The position numbers and the translations under genes are program-made. A stretch of 39,136 nt of DNA, from contig NZ_JACJDV010000034.1 in assembly GCF_014163735.1 (NCBI RefSeq), forward strand, positions 1 to 39,136. Reading direction: 5' to 3'. Position 1 is the stretch's first letter, and every line of letters starts with the position of its first letter. This document shows positions 36,201 through 39,136 of this stretch, piece after piece. This stretch comes from Shewanella sp. SR44-3. Lineage in GTDB: Bacteria > Pseudomonadota > Gammaproteobacteria > Enterobacterales > Shewanellaceae. The notes under the pieces were generated by a model. That model worked only from the letters and a program-made list of their open reading frames with translations, was not told the origin of the DNA and ran no database searches.

Positions 36201-36705
36201 GATTTTAGGTATAAGATCGCAAATAGTCCCTTTTCTCATCAAAGAAAACGATACTGTTTTTTTGCAGCGGCTCAAGACTATTGATGCCGAATCATTAAGT
36301 GCATCATTTAAACTCAAATTCATTAGTATCCTGATGGATATTATAAAATATCAGCAAGTAGCTCATAAACTCTCTGATGCAATCCAAGTGAACGCTCATA
36401 CTCAAAAATTATTGGATTCAATTTCCAATGATAAAAGCCGAAATTATTTAATATTAAAAATTGAACTTACATTATTAAGAGCTTACCATTTTAGGCTGCA
36501 AGGCCGGCAAGAAGAGGCGGCCAAACTATGTCAAGCAACTCTTGTTAGCCTTATGCCTACTATCGAAAAAAACACTGAGGTTCGACTTCTACTAGCCTAT
36601 ATGCAAGCTAATTCATGTCTTGGCAATACAGATATATTCACCAAACAAAGGCTATTACTCAAAGATATGGGAGTAAGTGGTAAAGGATTTCTTTTTATTG
36701 ATTAG
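33280..36705 (+). CDS. Transmembrane regulator: winged helix, nSTAND NTPase, TM segment, TPR region
   Basis: A 1141-residue one-component regulator. Residues 5-105 form an OmpR/CadC-type DNA-binding winged helix (QLEPKAMDVLLLL, HKAITQLRKALGD, YIETIRKRGYR). Residues about 122-560 form an nSTAND1-type NTPase: SPFPGLRPYQAKDAQVFFGR lead-in, Walker A GPSGSGKSS (167-175), Walker B-like LFVDRLEVLL, and a later AHEALLRRWDKARLWI. One transmembrane helix follows at about 619-636. Residues about 680-1141 are TPR-like helices, probably periplasmic. This resembles CadC/ToxR with an NTPase switch inserted between DNA binding and sensing. GC content drops sharply near base 35760. A small DP-EP-like gene follows. 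Regulated genes and signal are unknown. Confidence 0.85.
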   Translation: MSDSMFFFGDWQINPESNSLRCGEVIKQLEPKAMDVLLLLCQSDGDVLSSDDIVKLCWGDMPMGDNPVHKAITQLRKALGDKATAPTYIETIRKRGYRTLAKVEFPLGHQAHAEIASWQGESPFPGLRPYQAKDAQVFFGRSAQISTLLGRISQQVKFGRAFCLLLGPSGSGKSSLVNAGVLPNLMGRNGYDGIGVYSNTTLDLADVSKDRLMTDLASAMLDWDINDTPVFEGFSADRLAALLEEDPQQVIALCHSALTHNVQSHNTQEPADSASEQSKDGALENEGLVAKQSNYATPLLALFVDRLEVLLSSPQFSQPQRETFVALLETLANSGAILVLSACRNDFYPSLVNYPSLMAGKSSGAHFDLAPPTRAELLQMIRLPASAAGLSWQQDNTSAMGLDELLCVEAASNPDALPMLQYTLQELYLQRSESGELKLEVFRALGGIEGSIGKKAQEVTSQLSQAENASLAKVLSLLVTLSLDESNITSRAARWSQLENQHQVALVKAMVESRLFVSHLQNGEPCFSVAHEALLRRWDKARLWIDSHLDSLSIKSRIHHLAKRWRDEAKGKAYLLAEGKPLQEAVALSINPLFSLDNQEQGFIQASIKRAQIKRWTRRVTISLLCLLSFTSVLMSVKSFDAEQQALEKRLEAENLLGFMVGDFADKLRSVGRMDLLDGISNKALEYFSSDDVNPESKSNANSLLPHWLSASLGFTSSKASFEARFQHAQTLEAMGEVAYSRGKLDEAIKAFEAAKLLLDKLYTEDKTNPSLLKVLGANAFWLGQIPYDKSDWQQAEMHWESYRDYSDALMAIDPDNVDAWVELSYALNSLGSLELKRQDYQAALKAFERSLQLKTNALVQEPKNNNLRSDRADTLTWLAQANESMGQIHKALSLYQGSQRELETLLTHKKDDANLMSRLSHIYTMQAQLLRYQSKFNQALSKVNQSVDLLEKALIQDPKNERWKFNLLHSKGLILGIRSQIVPFLIKENDTVFLQRLKTIDAESLSASFKLKFISILMDIIKYQQVAHKLSDAIQVNAHTQKLLDSISNDKSRNYLILKIELTLLRAYHFRLQGRQEEAAKLCQATLVSLMPTIEKNTEVRLLLAYMQANSCLGNTDIFTKQRLLLKDMGVSGKGFLFID

Positions 36706-36790
36706 ATTTAAGATATAAACCATTATAAATGTAATGTTTATGATAAAACTCAACCGACATAAACTCTCAAATTAAACAAAAGGAAGCATT

Positions 36791-37198
36791 ATGAGCACAG
36801 TTCAAGCGCTAAGCACAAAAACATTAATTAAAACCAATGAATATGTCACAGTGACGGTCACATTACCTACCAATCCCAATGATCCAGCCACATTTGTTTT
36901 TAATCCATCTACTCCAGTCGTTTTAGATGGATCAGGTAAGGTAAAGTACATCATCACCAATGAAGATGTGGTCTTCGTCGGCGCTAAGTTCTATCAGGAT
37001 GATGATAACAGTCTACAATCGATTAAAATCGAAACTAACGAAACTCAGTCAATATTGACCCTGAAAGCGGAAAACAAAAACAAGAGCAAAGACGATGATA
37101 TTGCCTTTAAAGTCATCGTTGCTGCCCGCGATTGTGATGCCAATGGCGCCATCTACCAGAGTCAAGATCCACAAGTTATCTGTCAACCCGAAATTTAA
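36791..37198 (+). CDS. Small DP-EP-like protein of unknown function
   Basis: A 135-residue, apparently cytosolic protein with no signal peptide. It is rich in beta-forming stretches (YVTVTVTLP, YIITNEDVVFVGAKFY, SILTLKAENK) and ends with SQDPQVICQPEI, which reminds me of the DP-EP family (DUF1888) of Shewanella and Vibrio. AAGGA lies 7 bases before the ATG. It starts 85 bases after the STAND regulator with no terminator between and has its own terminator after it, so the two are probably a unit. Being Thr/Asn/Lys-rich and moderately AT-rich, it is closer in composition to the 3' third of the regulator gene than to the 5' part. Confidence 0.7.
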   Translation: MSTVQALSTKTLIKTNEYVTVTVTLPTNPNDPATFVFNPSTPVVLDGSGKVKYIITNEDVVFVGAKFYQDDDNSLQSIKIETNETQSILTLKAENKNKSKDDDIAFKVIVAARDCDANGAIYQSQDPQVICQPEI

Positions 37199-37233
37199 TC
37201 CACCAATTTCACAGAAATAAGACCTAATTCAAC

Positions 37234-37268
37234 ATCCCCTAAATGCCTGCGCCTTAGGGGATTTTTTT
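37234..37268 (+). terminator. Terminator of the STAND/DP-EP unit
   Basis: A perfect 9-bp stem (37234-37242/37254-37262, ATCCCCTAA/TTAGGGGAT) with an 11-base loop, followed by a T7 tract. Confidence 0.9.
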
Positions 37269-37841
37269 GACTTTTTTCATCCCCTCGTGGCCATATATTG
37301 ACGCTCTCGAAATATAACGGGCCGCAATTGAACGGAAAGACAAGCACGCTCTCTGTGAGTCAAGGCAACTACGCTAGTTCAACTGCTGCTTTAAATTGTC
37401 GCGATAACTTCTGGACAACCTGAGCACTTTGCCGCAACTCAAGGTCACTTCATCGTCGCCATTAGTTAATATTCAACAATCTCAGCCTCGATTAATTCTC
37501 GCGCTAATTTTTTCTACTTTGGTTTTTTCTACTTTGTTTTTTTGGGGTGTCATTTTGGATGCTAATTTGGGTGCTATTTGGGTTTTTGCGCCCTATTGAA
37601 CATCCTAAGACTTGCTAACGCCTGCCAAGCCAAGCTTCCGCACTTAAGCTTGTTCACATAAAAACAAAAAATAAATTAAAAATAAACCCATTAAAAACAA
37701 CAGAATAAAACCAGAAGATTACCAGAAGGTAACTTGTGTGCCGATTGAATAGAGTTAACCTCAACAAGTGCTCAGAACAATTAAATAAAGCACTGAAGAA
37801 CAATGACGATAGTGCTCAATTTAACGGCGAAGGAAGATCCC
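37269..37841. other. Non-coding stretch with low-complexity repeats upstream of the GGDEF gene
   Basis: About 570 bases without a gene. A 14-base word TTTTTTCTACTTTG occurs twice with a 15-base period (37508-37521, 37523-37536), followed by a G/T-rich part with the 12-base-period echo GCTAATTTGGG/GCTATTTGGG. An A-rich tract (37660-37715) precedes the GGDEF gene and may hold its promoter, but no clear -35/-10 pair was found. Confidence 0.5.
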
Positions 37842-39098
37842 ATGACACAGGCACACACATTTTCTGATATTCAACAGACTCTGACTCAAGCAACAGAGCG
37901 GGCAACGGATCTTGCCAACGCATTTAAAGCGAAACCTCATCTGGGCGCCCAAGCTGCCAGCCCAAACCAAACATCAACTAAAGCGGCGACGCAATTTGCG
38001 AGCGGAGCTTCTAGTAAAGAGCTCGCCGATACTGTGACCGATGTCATGACTGATGCTTTGACAAAGACCGCTCCTCAAACAAGCAATAAAGCCGTCAATA
38101 AAACAAGTAACGAGGCACTAACAGCCACTGACGTCACCTCAAAAAACCTCACCAAGGCTGCCAATGCCAGCAGCTTATTTGCTAAGCCACAAGCTCCACA
38201 AATCATCGCCCTACATGCGTTAGTTAATCATCTCGCCGAAGCCATGTTTGTTACCGACGAGACGGGTTTTATTCAATTGATCAATCCAGAGGCGGCCAAA
38301 CTATTTGGCATGCCTAAAGACAAGTTGGTAGGCAAAAAGCTGACCGATTTTTTAAGCACAAACTTTGTTGAAGAGTATCAGCACCTATTCGATGCTTGGG
38401 GGAAAACCGATGAGACAGAGCTGAGCCATGGCCCAAAGGAAGTGCTATTAAAACCCACTAATGGCTTAACCCTAGAAGTGGACTTGTCATTGTCTTGTTT
38501 GCCTGTAGATGAGAATAAAAGCCATGCCTTGTTTGTGGGCGTAATGCATAACCTCAGCAGCCATAAGGCCGAATACAAGGAGCTGCGCCGCCTAGCTCGC
38601 ACTGATTGCTTAACCCAACTTGCTAACCGCCATGCTTTTGATGAAGTGTTACAGCGCAGCTGGAATGAATGCGTGAATCACGGCCAGCCGTTAAGCTTAG
38701 TCATCATAGATGTGGATTATTTTAAGCTGTTTAACGATGACCACGGCCACGTGCAAGGAGATGAGTGTTTAAGACGTATCGCACAGGTTATTCAATCTGC
38801 GTTACCATCGCGCCATTGCCTAGCAGCCCGCTACGGCGGTGAAGAGTTTGCGCTAGTATTGCCCGGTTGCAATGCCCACACGGCTCAAGCAACGGCAGCT
38901 AGAATTCAACAGCAAATTAATCGATTATCTTTTACCCCTCAGGGGCTTGATGCTTCAGTAAGAATAAGCGTCAGCCAAGGCATTGCCTGTGAGCGCACTG
39001 GCCAATTTAGAACCCCAACTGCCTTGTTATGCGCCGCCGACACAGCGCTTTATCGCGCTAAAACTGACGGCCGAGACAGAATAAATCTAAGCCAATAA
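37842..39098 (+). CDS. PAS-GGDEF diguanylate cyclase
   Basis: Predicted to make cyclic di-GMP from two GTP, controlling biofilm versus motility. The 418-residue protein has a low-complexity Ala/Thr/Lys/Asn-rich N-terminal region (about 1-120, with near-repeats such as TSNKAVNKTSNEAL), a PAS domain (about 123-235; AMFVTDETGFIQLINPEAAKLFG) and a GGDEF domain (about 250-415) with TDCLTQLANRHAF, IDVDYFKLFNDDHGH and the intact active site GGEEF at about 332-336. The RxxD inhibitory site expected just upstream is absent (SRHCLAARY). No membrane segment, so it is cytosolic. I use the ATG at 37842, preceded by AAGGAAG; the ATG at 37803 would add 13 residues. Confidence 0.9.
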   Translation: MTQAHTFSDIQQTLTQATERATDLANAFKAKPHLGAQAASPNQTSTKAATQFASGASSKELADTVTDVMTDALTKTAPQTSNKAVNKTSNEALTATDVTSKNLTKAANASSLFAKPQAPQIIALHALVNHLAEAMFVTDETGFIQLINPEAAKLFGMPKDKLVGKKLTDFLSTNFVEEYQHLFDAWGKTDETELSHGPKEVLLKPTNGLTLEVDLSLSCLPVDENKSHALFVGVMHNLSSHKAEYKELRRLARTDCLTQLANRHAFDEVLQRSWNECVNHGQPLSLVIIDVDYFKLFNDDHGHVQGDECLRRIAQVIQSALPSRHCLAARYGGEEFALVLPGCNAHTAQATAARIQQQINRLSFTPQGLDASVRISVSQGIACERTGQFRTPTALLCAADTALYRAKTDGRDRINLSQ

Positions 39099-39136
39099 CT
39101 AATTAACCAATAACTAATTAACCAATAACTAATAAC
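39092..39136. repeat. 15-bp tandem repeat over the GGDEF gene stop codon
   Basis: CCAATAACTAATTAA occurs twice exactly (39092-39106, 39107-39121) and a third time with a different end (39122-39136), reaching the window edge. The first unit contains the last codon and the TAA stop of the GGDEF gene (39096-39098). The array may continue outside the window. Confidence 0.85.

Noticed and set aside
1..39136. CRISPR arrays, insertion sequences, phage or toxin-antitoxin genes
   Set aside because: No regularly spaced repeats, transposase, integrase, phage structural or toxin-antitoxin-like genes were seen on either strand; even the inserted nuclease cluster lacks a mobility gene.

Overview
The window looks like chromosomal DNA of a marine gammaproteobacterium, most likely Shewanella or a close relative. 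I infer this from the gene order rrn promoter–pssA–clpB–pgeF–rluD–bamD, from a cobA–cysD–cysN–permease–cysC sulfate operon, and from two GlyGly-CTERM, lamin-tail extracellular nucleases of the ExeM type. No species call is possible without a search.

Layout. 1-450: leftward rRNA-type promoter and non-coding DNA (the rRNA genes would lie outside the window). 452-7572: housekeeping block with pssA, a DUF4124 protein, clpB behind a heat-shock promoter, pgeF, rluD and, divergently, bamD. 7807-8024: tRNA-Phe and tRNA-Leu with their own promoter and terminator. 8254-8919: a lone MOSC-domain gene with unusual flanks. 9423-15104: leftward sulfate-assimilation operon (cobA, cysD, cysN, an SLC13-type permease, cysC). 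15332-18681: outer-membrane phospholipase A, a long RecX-like protein and an S41 peptidase. 18812-20017: an exported protein of unknown role. 20248-22131: a YtcJ-type amidohydrolase.

22155-31249 is a leftward cluster of a porin, exeM, an endonuclease I/lamin-tail nuclease and a lipoprotein UshA-type 5'-nucleotidase. Together they form a plausible route from extracellular DNA to nucleotides to nucleosides plus phosphate. The cluster is flanked by two diverged copies of the amidohydrolase 3' end: one on the intact gene, the other a decayed fragment ending at the start codon of the SIMPL gene. This is good evidence that about 9.1 kb was inserted between two formerly adjacent genes.

31420-39098: a SIMPL protein, a DUF2927 protein, a 1141-residue transmembrane regulator (winged helix, STAND NTPase, membrane segment, TPR-like region) followed by a small DP-EP-like protein, then a PAS-GGDEF diguanylate cyclase. 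The regulator gene has a sharp fall in GC content about two-thirds of the way along, which suggests a mosaic with an exchangeable C-terminal sensor. This regulator/small-protein pair is the best candidate here for an uncharacterised system. Short tandem repeats (13 and 15 bp) run across the stop codons of pgeF and the GGDEF gene.
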